Source: Marthasterias glacialis
Lineage: Eukaryota; Echinodermata; Asteroidea; Forcipulatida; Asteriidae
DNA length: 64,000 bases
Assembly (NCBI GenBank): GCA_911728455.2
Contig: OU452231.1
Coordinates: 10,288,078 to 10,352,077 of the forward strand
Direction: 5' to 3'
Positions 1-13,700 of the stretch are shown piece after piece. Under the pieces are notes generated by a model that saw only the letters and a program-made list of their open reading frames with translations, was not told the origin of the DNA and did not search any database. A program made the translations under genes and the position numbers. Every line of letters begins with the position of its first letter. Position 1 is the stretch's first letter.

Positions 1-1207
1 GACAGTCTGCCGCCTCGTCTGAGGTGTGTGGCACTCTGCGACTCTAAATGACAATGTGGGGGAGGGGCTGCTCAGGAGTTCCTTCAACCACTTGTACTTC
101 ACTCGTTGGACACTTTTCAAGGAGTCCTTTTCTTGCCTTCCTGCAGCGATTCATTCTTTGTGTGTACGGGATTGAGGATGTTGGAGATGTGAGGGGGTTT
201 CTGCAGCTGTCATGGGCAGAATAAACACCCTTTACCTTCTAAGCTCTGTTCACATTGACGCCTTCTGAGAGGGGCGAATCAATACTTGTGGATTGGATTG
301 TCACAGAAAAAACATACTCAACTTTTCTTTTTTTTTTTTCCCTTCCCCAGCCTGCTTTTATCCGGCAGTGCAGTATCTTGTGAACATTTTTTTTTATAGA
401 AACTGAATCATGTACTTGTTGAGACAGCATTTTTACCCTTCCATGTTGTACAAGCGCCTGTAAGAGATGGACCTTCATCGCTAAGAGTATGTGGAGAGTG
501 GTCTTCGCAGTATGTGATTTTTATCATCACCTCGTTTTCAAAGCACTTGCATCATCCTTACAAGAAGATCAGCAATTGGCCAGCTGCAAAAAAAAAAATG
601 TGATGCGGATTTATTTCATGAACAAAATAGATAAAGAATAAATGAGTAAAACAAACGCCGAGATTTAGTGATGAGAAGTTTGCAAAGCAGTGTGTACAGT
701 CGGTCGGCCAGCCGCTCAGCAAGCGACTCGAAATCTGAATCATTTGGCTCTCCCCCCCCCCCCCCCTCTTATTGCCCCTATGCATTCATTCCCGTGTCCT
801 GAAGACCTATGGTGATTTGATACCAGCATTGTGATCATGTTACCATCTCATTACCCCATGACATTGGTAATCCGGCATGCTGTGATTTAGAGTGGGAGCT
901 TAAGGGAGCACTGCGAGGCGCTCTCGTCTTACATGTTTTGTGCCGGCTGCCTCCTAGCCCCGTCTGAATCACGGGGACCCACAGTGGCTCTGTCAAATCA
1001 AACAGAAATCCATTCGGGAATAACTATGTGCAGTCGGAATTTAAAGCTGTCCCATTTATGCAAGTTCTCTTTTCAGAGAAACATAGAATAACATTGGGGT
1101 AGTGTTTCTCTGGACATTTTTTTATATTTATATCAAGTTTATAAAAGAGCAAGCTTTCACAGTAAAAGTCAGCAATTTTGCTGTTGGTTATTACCATGTA
1201 TGTATCA

Positions 1208-1569
1208 TTTGAAGCCCTGGTTCAATATTGGTAAGAAGAAAAACATGAATGTTCACAGATTTACATGTATACCTTACATGGTATAAAGATAATGATGGTA
1301 GGAAACTTTCCTTGAAGTATTTCTGCCTGAAGTTTAATCGTTTTTAAATAATAAATGAAATAGGATCCAAATTTAGTTTTCTTCTCAGTGAGACGAAAAC
1401 TCTGCCTAAAGGAATACGTACACAATTGCTGAACGTATTGTACCGTTTTTTTCGCAAACAACCAAATGAGCTGACAATTTCACAGGTTGATTTTATAACA
1501 TATATCTTGATTTGTGCAAAGAATGGAAGCATTCACAGTCAGTTCACCAATGTTGAGCTGCGGCTTTAA
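1208..1569 (-). repeat. MITE-like family A, copy 1
   Basis: About 360 bp, reverse complement of the copies at 33432-33741 and 60207-60548. The right end is the terminal inverted repeat ...GTTGAGCTGCGGCTTTAA; the left end is more degraded (GAAGCCCTGGTTCAATATTG). No transposase. It carries an insertion-like difference near 1415-1440. Confidence 0.85.
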
Positions 1570-1910
1570 GCATAGCAGCGTCCGGAGCCGATGAAATTGG
1601 CCCAATATTTGGAGTTTGTTTTGGCAGGGCCGACTTTTTAACACATTTGTATTGGTTAGTACACACCATGTGACCTTAAATTGACCTTTTCAAAAGTTCC
1701 AAGTTGTGACCTTAATGAATAATGGGCAGTCAGCTTTGAACTTGTGTATGCCTTGACTGCATTCAATGATTACATTGTTTCTATTTGCAATTTCTTTTTT
1801 ATTAAGAACATAAAAATGTATAAATAAATAAAATAGTCATTTACAGCTTAAAATGCATTGCATAACCTGTATTTAATGCAGGCTACTGATAGGGTTAAGC
1901 CACCTGCTCA

Positions 1911-2066
1911 ATAGACCTTTATCATGGTGCAGTCATCTTGATTTTCTCCCATTCAAACCAATGTAACCGAACCGAGGCTGGAAGGGCAAATAGTCTGGTT
2001 CCTTTTTGTGCAATGAATATTAGCATCTATTACTGTTATTACAGGGCACATTGGATAAAGGTCTAT
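1911..2066. repeat. MITE-like family B, copy 1
   Basis: 156 bp with inverted ends ATAGACCTTTATCA...GGATAAAGGTCTAT. The interior matches the copy at 9487-9664 in opposite orientation, including the tract around CCAGACTATTTG/CAAATAGTCTGG. Confidence 0.85.
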
Positions 2067-2613
2067 ATCTGCCCTTTGTCATGGTGTTTTTCTTATTTAG
2101 TTTATCTAAAATTCATTCAATATTTTGATGGTATTACAGAGTTTATGTATTCCCCCCGCCCCTTGTGAATTATTCGTTTTCCATATACTGTTCCTGCATT
2201 CTTCACTGCATGTTACAAAACAACATTATCAAGTAATCACAAATCTTTCAACGTCCATCCCCCACCCAACCTTTCCCCCATAGTGCTCTCTGTATTCTGT
2301 GAAAACATTTGCAAGTATGGACAGACATGCCTCACAAAATCAATCATTGCCCGAGAAATAGCATGGCCCCTAGCATGTATTGATTTTCTGTAATTATAGT
2401 TTGAGTAATATGTGTGTATTTATCAGCAGGTCAGCCATCCACTTAGAAATGAGAAATCTGCAGCTTTGAAGATTACTGATTGATTCACAAGCTCAGTGGA
2501 TGCTGACCTACTGACTGTATGATATGTACATTTTTTGAAATGATTGGAGTAGTTTTAATGGCAAATCAGTGTAGGCATTTATGAATGACATCTTATTTGT
2601 ACTTGTTTTCCAG

Positions 2614-4749
2614 CACTCGTTGAGTCAAATGGAGAGAGACCGCTACTTGAAGATGCATCCATCCGATAGCCAAGCCCGCCTCCATGAAGATCAACTCTAC
2701 CACAAGGCTTACCTGGCCCGCTCCTCGGAGAGTGAGAGACTGCAGAGGCTGGAGAAGGACCACACCACGGCCATAGATCTGAAAATGAAAACAGACGAGA
2801 GCCGGAGCAGAGAAGGCCATGGGTTTAAGGTATACCAGCCCACACCTAAGCAAGATGGGCAGGTACCATACTACGGGACAGCGCCGATAAGGTACGAGGA
2901 CTCACGGTCTGGAGTACCTATAAGAACTGAGCAGTCCAAGCACATTCCTGCCTTCCATGTTAAGAGTGAATCTCTGATTGGTTACCAACCGTTCAGGCAT
3001 GCTATGACTAGCGGTAACGCAGAAAAGACTGGCTTGGAAGGCGATAAAGCCGCACTTGATAGCAAACAAAGCATTGCGTTTTTAACAAGAACTGCAGACC
3101 AATTGCGGACGGGGAGTATAACCTCAGGGTTACCCGTCAAAGCAGCAGCTGCATCCAGGAAGGATATCCCCACACCCCCGCCTCTAAGGAGAGACCCCGA
3201 GCCCATCAAAGCCGGAGAAACAGGACCCCATGTCACAAGTGTTATTCAGGCTAGAGATTATTCAGGGCGTCCACCAATGTACACTGTTGCCGGAGGTTCT
3301 AGCCAGCATCCATCCTCGCAGGCAGGCAAACCTGTGTACGCCAAGGAGGGTATGGATCTACGAGTCGGTGACAGTGCCCACAATGTGCCGGTCATCGTTC
3401 ATAGCTCAATAGGGAAACCGCCTCCTTTGCACGGTCAGTCGGTTCAGAGTATGGCAAACTCGAATCGGAATAGTGGCCTACAGCCCCAGTCCCCGTTGCG
3501 TGTACAAACCCCGCAGCAACTCTCAGCTGCTGCTCTACAGCCCATTGAGTTGCAGAAATCTGGGAAGTCCCCGTCGGGTTACCCCCAGTCGACAACCCAT
3601 TCTCCTTACACTGTGCCAACCGGACAGACCTCACTCCTAATGTCTGCCTTAAGACCCAATGATGTCAACCGTCAGGGCGATTACCAGTCACCGGATTTGG
3701 CCAGAAATGCGGAAACGCCAACTGGAAAGCGCAAATCCGGTGGATCAGGTGGGAATGTAAACCGCAAGCGTCCCAAAGTCAAAAGCAAACCGGAAGGCGG
3801 AGATGAAGCAAGTGCAGCTTTGAACTTGAACACAGAGGAGCAAAAACAGAGTGCAGCCTACTTTGGTGATTATTACAAAACCTTTGTCATGGATGCACGC
3901 AACAGTCAGATAACAGGAGGCTCGGCCCCTGAAGGTCAGAATCGCGAGGCCAGGAATAATGAGAATGTTGAACTCAAAATTGAGAAGGTAGATCAGTACC
4001 GCCTGGGTCTGGACCCTAACGCCCCTATGACATTTCTAGGTGATAGGTTCAATAATGGAGCCATGTCAGACAGTGATAGTACCAGATCCTGCTCCCCAAA
4101 GGCAACGGGCAGTGAGTCCTCAGACGGTCGGAGTGTCAAAACGGCCTCGCCCAACCGATCCGGAGGGCATGTGAATCTGAAGAAGGCCTGGCTACAGCGC
4201 CATTCAGAGGACAGTAATACCTCTACATTCATCCCGTCCAGCGGCACTACCAGTACTCTAACAGAGCGCAAACTGTACGAGCTTGGTGTTAAAACACCCA
4301 ACAGTGACTCTCTTAAAATGCTTGAGGCCCAGACGAAGGAGAGGGTATCTCAGTCCATACCCAATGGCCATATGCAACAGGCTGGCTTCCTGAACAATCG
4401 GACTGGCGACAGCAAGCCCCTCAGTGCCGTCACCCTTGCAGACATTCCAAAGAGCAGCGTCCCAGATCACGTCTATGACTTTGACAACTCGTCCACCTGC
4501 TCAGACAGCTCTACTACCTCCAAAGGTCGGGCCAAGCGGAGTAGAGAGTCCAAGCACTCCAAGAAGCATCGGGAACGGAAGAAGCACTGTGGATCTAGCG
4601 AGCGCAAGAGTAAACATAACAATGACAACAGTAAGGACCATAACAAGGGGAGAGGTAACGCTATGCTGGACAAAGAAGAGGAAAATGACTATGTTCGCTA
4701 CAAGAACTTCGGCATGCTACCTGAGGGAGAGAGGCCTACTGAATTAAAG
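2614..4749 (+). CDS. KDM3: KDM3 exon (large low-complexity exon)
   Basis: A 712-codon phase-0 exon between acceptor ttttccag and donor AAG/gtaaga. It encodes a charged heptad-like start ([12 protein letters not shown]), then a Ser/Pro/Gln-rich disordered region, a basic cluster (GKRKS...NRKRPKVK) and, near its end, a Lys/Arg/Ser-rich tract ([13 protein letters not shown]) likely to serve nuclear localisation. It ends in a motif ([17 protein letters not shown]) that leads into the conserved family core. An in-frame ATG at 2581 lies before the splice acceptor and is intronic. Confidence 0.93.
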
Positions 4750-7700
4750 GTAAGAATCCTTATTCCTTCAGTTCAAGCTCACCAATGAGCCCTTTGCGAG
4801 TTATATTTGAATGGCATCTGGTACAATGCCTTGTTCAGTCACAAGTGAATGCTCAACTTGTATTCCTCAGACTACATCCAGTGGTGCTATGTCACATGGT
4901 TAGGGGACACGCTTTTTTCTTGTTTACTAAAGAGGCGACAAACACCCATGCATAAATCTCAATGAAATGCGTCCCAGATGGATACCATTCTTTGCAGGGC
5001 CCAATTTCACGGCTCTGCTTACTGCAGAATTCTGCGCTTACAGCCCACTGAATCGTGTGCTTTACAGGACGCCGTAAGCACAGCGTTCTGTGGTTAGCAG
5101 AGCCATGAACTTGGGCCCTGATCTGGAGGTTGCAATTCAAAAGCTTGCCCTAGAAACATGTGACATAACAACTCTGGATTTAGTCTGAGTAATTGAAATT
5201 AGAACATTCACTTGTGACTGAGGAAGGCATTGTACCAGACATTCAAATCTAACTCCCAAATGGCTTATTATAAAATATTGCATTTCCCACCCCCCCCCCC
5301 TCCCCTCTCTTTTTCCCATGTAGCCACCACCTTCAGTCACCATTTTAATCCTTGCGAAGGGTGACCCTTAAAAAAGATATATGTTTTTGTTTAATTTCCC
5401 CCACTGGGAAATTCGTGTCAAATACATGTAGATATATCTCATGGGTTATCTAATCAAGCACACCCTTCTCTTCGTTCCTGCCACCAAGTGACAAGGGAAA
5501 AAAAGAACGAAAAACATTATTTAATCAATTTTGTGTTTGATAAAATCAGTGAACTATTAATTCAAGTTTGAAAAATTTCATTAAATGCAAAAGATTTAGC
5601 CTGCCACCATGAAAAAATGGGTCGTGTGTCGTAAGCCCAGATTTAAATTCCAATGAGAAGCAAAGCCCAGTCTTTTTTTTTTCGACCGCACGCTTATGCA
5701 GGCTGGTTGTAGGTCAATTTATCCAATATTCGCCAAGCCGGATGTTTACATCCACACACCACCACCCGGAATGGCAAGCGTTCTCCGACCATGCCTGAAG
5801 AACGCGAACAAAAGCACAAAGGGCTCTTCCAGTACAATACCTTCATTTCATGCTGGTGGTCACGGCATTGTGAAGGGAAAAAGTTGTCATCGGGTCATTC
5901 AGTAAATTATTTAATTAGGGGGCGCTCAGCATGTGACAAGAATCTCCACATTCTGAGGGGGGGGGGGGTGTATTAACCATCAGACTGTATCTGTCAACGT
6001 TGAGGCCGATGCAGACCCTGCGCGGGTTCTTTTCCTCCCTGAGGTGATAACATGATGTGTGCCAGCGAAAGGGAAGCACTGGAGACTCTCTCCATATACA
6101 AATACTGGGTCAAGAATTTAATCAAGGCTCTGTTTGACCTAGTTTTTTAGGGCAGGTTTTGGGCTGCTTGTTTTTTGGTTCCCCCCCCCCCTCTTTTTTG
6201 TCTTCTTTCTTTTTCTCTCTGGAGGGGGGGGGGGGGGTCGTCTTGGTTATGCCTGGTTATTCATCATCTAGCTTGATTATGTGAGGTTGTATGAATGTGA
6301 TTGATGTGTAGTGAATGTGGGATTGAAACTTGAGTAAATCATCTTGGTTGGTTGATGGGGTGTAACAGATGGTGAATCCTGACCTGCACTGCTAAACAGA
6401 AGATGTCACCAAAACTTAGAGACATTGTGGCAGTGTGAAAAACAGCCAGTTATGACAGATACCCTGGGATACTCCAAATTGTTTTCTATTTTTACCACAA
6501 ATGTTTCTGGATCATGTTGCAAATGAATTCATTTCTTAACCTCACCTGTTTTACATAATCCTCTTTTTGACAGGGAAAAACAGTGCAAACTTTTGATCAA
6601 ATTTAAAAAAAATAAAATAAAAAAAAATGTTTTATTGGTTGATTGATTAGAGGGAAAACAAGCGATTATTCTGCATTGTTATTAATTTCATAAACACTTT
6701 TTAAATATTGTAAAAAAAAAACTGCTCCCTAAATGTATTTATGTAATAAAGTTAAAACGCTTGACCTGTTTAATGCAAACAGAAAACAATTAAAATGAGA
6801 AGATCCCAGTAAATATTATGGATTCCCTGAAATGAAGCATTTTGTCGAAACAAGCAATCTTAATAATGTAATTTTACGGCTATAATCATGCAGTGTAAAA
6901 AATGTCACATAAGCTTGTCCACAGAATCTATGGACTAATGTACTCAGGACCTTTCCATTTCATTCTATATTTAGCATTTGCAAGCTTTTGCTAGACAGTA
7001 GTGTGCATTAATATATCTTGTGTTTTTTCTTACACTCCCAGCTACCACCAATAATGGACCGTTTCATTCAGGCTCCGAAGAAGCGCATCGTAACGAGGGC
7101 TCGCAAGGAGAAGGACAAATTAGATGGTGGGTAAAAAAAAAAAAAAAAAAAAACCAGTTTCGTGTAGGCTAGAGAGGGAGAGATGTAGCAAGCGTGCTGG
7201 CTATTGTACAAGGCCACTCTGATCTATGCAACTCATTAGGGCCGTAATCAGACTGTCTCTTGGCCTACATTTGTCATGTATTGGCTTAATAGTCCCTCAA
7301 TCATCCCATTACAAACAACTGGTTCTCCGCGGTACGGTTGTATTGTAAATTCGATAACAAGGACACTGTATGCGCGTGTTATCAGTACATGCTGCAGTAT
7401 GTTTAAAGGTAGTTTGCTGGATGGTTATCATTGGAAAGAAAAAAAGAGATGATTGAGTGTTCTTTAGTCTGACAGCTCACCGATTGTTACGGTCATACTA
7501 GTACCACTCTTTCAGCGTAGTATTTCAGTCAAGAATACTGTCCAGATCATCGAAGTGGTATTTGGAGACCTCCGAATGCATTGTCACTTCTTATATTGAT
7601 TGCAGCGATCGAATAGGCATTTATATGGATTGCACAAAATCTGCTGGCAAAGAATAATTTTATTTATTTTTTTTTTTTTTTGGGGGGGGGCTTTAAAACT

Positions 7701-10700
7701 TAACCCCTGAAGTTGATGACATTTTAACGCGTTGAAGGTTGTATGGTGTGGTTATTAAAAACAAGCAGATGGAAATGAATTTACATGTCCAGAAACAAAA
7801 CGTCCCTATTTTAGGAAATTGTCACACTGCAGGCTTAGACATGAAAAGGAACACAACTGGGCCCAATTTCATGGCACTGGTCACCAAATTCTGCGCTTAC
7901 GGCGCCCTATAAAGCGTATACTCCTATGGGCCGTGGCAGGGCGTAAGTGCAGAATTCCGCGGTAAGCAGAGCCATGAAATTGGGCCCTGGTGTACGTTTA
8001 CCGTTTGTAAAAAGGAATAGTCTTTTACGGATTATGTTTCTTTTTCATGTTTCTTTTGAGTAATTCATTTGTTAAATCCTGTTATTTAATTTGTATTAAT
8101 CCTGAACCCATACTGACTGCAGATTTTTACTGATGCTTAAAAAAAAAAAAAAAAAAAATGAAACTCAAAGTAGATACATGTAACTCCATGTTTTTTCCCC
8201 CTCTCTTGCCAATCGACAGCCCTAAATGTGACCCGTGCCCTTATCAAACCCTCCATTGCCAAGTTGAAGAAATCTGGTGAGCCATTCTTGCAGGACGGAG
8301 CCTGCTGCGCTGTCACGCCTAGCTTGATGAAGTGCCGTGAGTGTCGTATGAAACCCAGCTCAAAACAATCCAAGATGAACATCTTCTGCCGGTTCTATGC
8401 ATTCAGAAGGTCAGATATGAATTTCTCAGATGTACGAGTTCCTTATTAACCCAAGTCTAGTTATTATCAGTTGATTTCCTGAATTTGTAAGCCTCGGCTC
8501 AACTATACTCTTTCCTGTTTTTAGTTTATTTTAATTTTTTTTTTACATGTAAGTCGCCCATCACAAGGCACAAGGCCACTCTGGATGAGGGCTACAAGGA
8601 AAAGAGAAAGAAAACTGTTCACATTCTGTTTAAATTGAGAAAGATTATGGCCCGCAGGGAAACAGAAATTATTTTATTTTTTATTTTGTTCCTTAATATT
8701 TTATTTTAGAAGTCGGCTTTCCAGTAGCCCTACTCACAATGACAGAGCTTAAGATGCTATCATGTTGTACTTTCCATGAATGAGTTGGTGCATCAAACCC
8801 AACATTTTACCAATTGACGGCGTAAAATATTTGAGCAAATATTGAAGATGGGCATGATGGCACCTTTTTAGATATTTTTTTGTTTCTTGACCTGACAGAT
8901 TGCGATATTCCAAAAATGGTAACCTGACTATAGCTGGTTTTTCGGAGCCGAGCCATTGTCAACCTGAAGACCTGACCCCATGGTTGCCTTACCCTGATGC
9001 TGATTGCCAACTAGACATTGAGACATCCAAGTACATCTTGAAGAAGGTCGGGGATCAGTTCTGCGAGCTGGTAGAGCAGGAGCATCAGGCCCAGTCATGG
9101 AGCTCAACACCAGGTGGGGTTTTCTAGTCACAGCATCCTGGGCTCATTTTAGGTCCAGCCTGGACACACATGCCATTATGGGAGTCAGATTGCAACATAA
9201 AAGATATGGTCAGCGTGCAAAATGCCGCATTGCCTAAAACGCGCACTACGGTGTTTAAGACGCAGGGACATTGACGCCCAAAAGGGTGCAGTCAAGATCA
9301 TTGTTGTTATGACGTCAACTGAATTGCCCAATATGTGGCAGAGTTAGGTTCCCCCGCAAAAAAAATAAATAAATAAATAAATAAATAAATGCTTCCACAC
9401 TCTTAACACACTCTTCCCTTCTTGTACAAAAGTATCCCCCACCCCCACAAATTCCTCTAAGGAATTCCTGAGATTCCCAGAACACAATAAACCTTTATCA
9501 TGCTGCCACCACCTTGGTCATGTTCTCTGTATCCAATAACAGTAATAGATGCTAATATTCATTGTACTCAAAGGAACCAGACTATTTGTCCTTCCAGCCT
9601 CGGTTTGGTTACATTGGTTTGAATGGGAGAAAATCAAGATGGCCGCACCGTGATAAAGGTCTATAGGAGGAGGGGTACACCATGCCACACACCGAGCACC
9701 AAATGCAGTTGAGCTATCAACTCACAGTATCATGGGCTGCTTTCCCTCTTGGCCATTCTTTTGATAGCTTGGGTTTAAATTTTTGCTGGTATTGTTATGA
9801 AGTGTTGCTTCCTGAGTCTTGCTGGCATGAAATCTACACATGCTCGGTTGGGATTGGAACCAACGACCTAGAGCGGATGTCTTAACCATTGAATCACCAA
9901 GCATGCCTGTTGATGAGAAAGTACCCGCCAAGCTTTCTTGGTGATAAGAAACTAGCCTTGCTTGTTTATAATTACATCAGCGATAAAGAAAACAAAAAGT
10001 TGATATTAAGAAATGCCATAAAATGGTTGTTGGATTAGCCTGAGAGCAATGATGACTTAACTCGCAACACACCACAAAATATTTTAGTCGTAACATGTTT
10101 TGTATTTTTGAATCTACAGAAAAGATAGCGTGGAAGAGAGCTGTGACAGGGGTAAGAGAGATGTGTGACACCTGCGATACCACGTTATTCAACATTCATT
10201 GGACCTGTCCGAAGTGTGGCTTTGTGGTGTGTTTAGATTGCTACAAGCAGAAGAAGAACCCTGCCACTAAAGGTGAGCTACCCTGTATATGAAGCTCTTC
10301 CTAAGGCACGTTTCAAACGCTGCGCTCTTGTCGAATTCAAATATTTTGATTTTTTTTTCGACACAGCAGGAGTGCGATGTTTGAAACCACTTTTAGAATT
10401 CGACGCGACAGAGGCTTAGCTCGACCATGGCTCGACAGGCCCTGCTGTGCTATTGGCAAACTTCGGCAGAAGTGCGATATTTGAAACCACTGCCACGCCA
10501 ACGCCGTGCTATTGGCAAACTCAAATGATTTTAATTTGACACGACAAGAGCGCGACATTTGACACGGGCCTTATACTTTTTTAGAGTTGTGTTATTTGGT
10601 GTTAATTTTTGTTGTACAAGGGGAGCTGTCCCGATCTTAAAAGGGTTCTTGAATCATTGACATTGACTCACTCCAATTTACTAAAACACATGGGTTTTCT

Positions 10701-13700
10701 TCATAACTGTGGCTTCGGGTACGGCTTGGCTTTAACAAGCACTTAGGAAATCTAGTGTTTTGGGTCTCTGAGGTTCAAAATAGCAGGAAAATAACGTGGC
10801 TTAGGATGTGGCTAAGCCTCAATAAGCATCTTGGTGCTTTGGGCTCTGTGATTCAAAATGGTGGACTGAGTCTAAGCCTGAACCACAACCACAGTTTCAA
10901 GGCACTGGTTTCCATGTAGCTTTGGGTAGCAATGAACTTCCACAGTGGGACATCTTTCAAGAGAACTTGGACCATTCCAACTGGCATTTGGCCAGCAGAC
11001 CACTGCTAATAGAGGACACTGCTATGATATTTGACAGTGTTTTGATTTTGTTTGTATTGTCAGCCAAGGGTAAGCCGAGACCAAGCCTGGTGTGGCTGAA
11101 GTGCATCAAGGATCAACCTCATCAGCTGGACAGCCTCATCTTAACACAGATCATCCCTGGCTCTGGTAAGACGTCACTCCTTTCCCTGTGATCACCTTCC
11201 TAATGGATCATACTTTCAAAATTAACCTAGACACAACTGGAACATAAATGCACCAATCAGTAATTAGGTAACCTCAGCCACATTTACCAGCAAAGCTTAG
11301 GTAGATATGGCCAGCGAATAAACTTGCCTGAAGGATACAGGTTCAGGTCCCACCAGAGGTGTCTGTAGATTTTCCCTGAAAGACTCTGAATGCATTTACA
11401 TACAAGGCCAGAAAACAAGCCAAAGCTTTATGTTCATATTCCTGATGCAAGAAATACAAGTTCTAACATTGTACTACATATTTTCTCAATGCCCAACTTT
11501 TCTTTTCTTTCAGTGAGCAATTCTGTACGTAATTTTGTTCTCAATGGGAGACTTTTTAGGACACTAGGTGGCAGCAGACTTACCAGGTAAATCCATTGTT
11601 TTCGGAGATGTGCAGATGTGCTCACAACTGCGCAAGCAATGGTTATCTACCTGGTAAGTCTGCTGCCACCTACAGTTTCAAAGTCTCCCATTGTTCAGCA
11701 TGGGTTACGCTGGGAATATAACCAGCTGCCACTGTGATTGGTACACGGCTGATTTGGGTTTCTACAGCATCCGGATCCTCAAAAGTGTATTATTGTATTA
11801 CTCCTGTTTGAATTAAGATGTGAATGCATTGATTGCAAAGATTTGTCGATTTTCTTGCAGCACTGTGGGATGTCGGGATGCTCGTGCATCAGATGCGAAA
11901 TAAGTGGAACATCGCTGCCTCGTGTCCTTGTAGCAAGAGGTCAAGAGAGGTCAACTCACCTGACAAAGTGCCTGCCATTAATGGTGTCTCACCGGTGAGT
12001 TGTCTAATTGCCGTCGTATCAGTGTTGGAAAGAATTGTTGTTGAATATATTGTGATTTATTTCAATCAAGTAATGTTTTTGTTTTGCTTTTCTGATTTCT
12101 TTTATTCTATTTTGGCGGGGGTATTTTAATTATTTATGTTTTTTTAGACCGTTTCAAGTAGTATTTTTTTAAATGAAATGTCAGGGAAGCATGATGCAAA
12201 AAATTAGGAAAGAAAATCGAAAAAAATAACAGCTAGCTGTTAACAGAGAAAATATTAAGAAAAAGACAATTCTTTCATTATTTCATCTCCATGATAACAA
12301 AGCTTCAATTCCTATATGCAAAGACTTAATTGCATGTTAGTTTTTTAGTATAGGTTCAAAACTGCTACTACTGTATTCAGTATGCAATGGTAGTGTTATG
12401 CATATTCTGCATTTAGGGGATTCTAAAGGTTCGTTGACGTATTCTGAAAATTAATTTAATATAAAACTGTTATGTTTTCTTCAGAGCTAGATGTCATGAT
12501 GTGATTGCGTTTCGAATGTTATCAAGACAGCACTTTTATGTACTATGTGACTCTGATGATGTAATGTTGTTCTTTCAGGTCGTGTTGAATAATAAAACAC
12601 CAAGTGAATCCAGTAAGAGTGAACCCAGTGATTCTGGTAACTCCACTCCAATCCACAGCAACTCCAGGAGTCCCAAAGCACCTAAGCTAACTACCTTCCC
12701 ATCTGCCTCCCCACTAGACGTCTTAGCCAACGTAGCTACATCCGCCCAGTCGGAAAGCACCAAACGGTTCACAAACTCCTCCCCTACATCGTACGAGCAG
12801 TCGCAACCAGACACCAAGGCGTCGACGTTGACCACTGACAAGGTATCACGTTCAGATGCCGAGTCGAACAAAGCGGAGGCCTGTTCCACGTTACGGGAGC
12901 TCTTGACGAAGACTGCCGGTAAACTTGGACGTCCGACTGGAGGAATGGATGGATCAGCCTACCTCATGACAGCATTCCTCCCACGAGGGGACACTATTAA
13001 CAAGAAGTCTACCAGGACTATGACAAGTACCTTCGAGGATATCATCGCCACTGTGGTGGAGCAGAATATTTCGGCGCCGGCGCTGAACAAACACGATCGG
13101 ATCCAAGTCAAGATGCCCACCAGACCGGCCAGTCAGCAGACGACCCCGGTGGAACTGCCTCAGACAATCTACACCAATCCATCCCTGAAGCCTGAGTCTC
13201 CGCCGATAGGCGTCGTCGTGAATGCCACCGCTGGTGATGCTATCATTCTACCCCAGGGTAGACAGACATTGACTGAGTCTAGTGTGGAATACCCAGATGT
13301 GCCTCACTCTTGGCTCTGTGATGGACGGTTGCTGAGACTACATGATTCCTCACATAAAGGCAACCTTAGGATCTTCCAGGAGCAGTGGAGAAGAGGCGTG
13401 GTGAGTCCATTCTCTGACTGCTTGTATCTATTTCTTCTTCTGAAACATGAGTTCAAGACTCCAATCAATTAAAGATAAGTCAGAGTCTGAGGAAGATTCT
13501 GCTAGAGTTGAAATTTAAGGACACTTTTGGTTCTTTGCTGCAGATCTTTTGCCTTTACTTTACAATTTTGAGCAAGATACTATATCAGCCACTAGAAATG
13601 TCAATATGATTCCAAGCAGTGAAAGTAACATTTTAGGAAAGTCTCTATGATTAGGAACTCAGTATGGGTGATTTTATGAAGTATGCAAAGTGCAAAACAC

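Larger units (their letters stand above)
1..2613 (+). other. KDM3 upstream intron (partial)
   Basis: No coding exon recognised. It holds a C-tract near 750, one copy of repeat family A (1208-1569), one copy of family B (1911-2066) and a polypyrimidine acceptor at 2601-2613. It is called intronic because the KDM3 exon at 2614 begins mid-protein. Confidence 0.7.
4750..7041 (+). other. KDM3 intron with nested repeats
   Basis: 2.3-kb intron. It contains family C element 4803-5250 with a family D insertion at 4997-5118, C- and G-tracts (5289-5300, 5958-5968, 6181-6190, 6224-6238), and otherwise AT-rich sequence without recognisable coding exons. Confidence 0.75.

Noticed and set aside
2581..2613. 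In-frame ATG 11 codons ahead of the large KDM3 exon, as protein start
   Set aside because: It lies before a polypyrimidine-AG acceptor, and the following sequence starts mid-domain for the family; upstream exons are expected outside the window.
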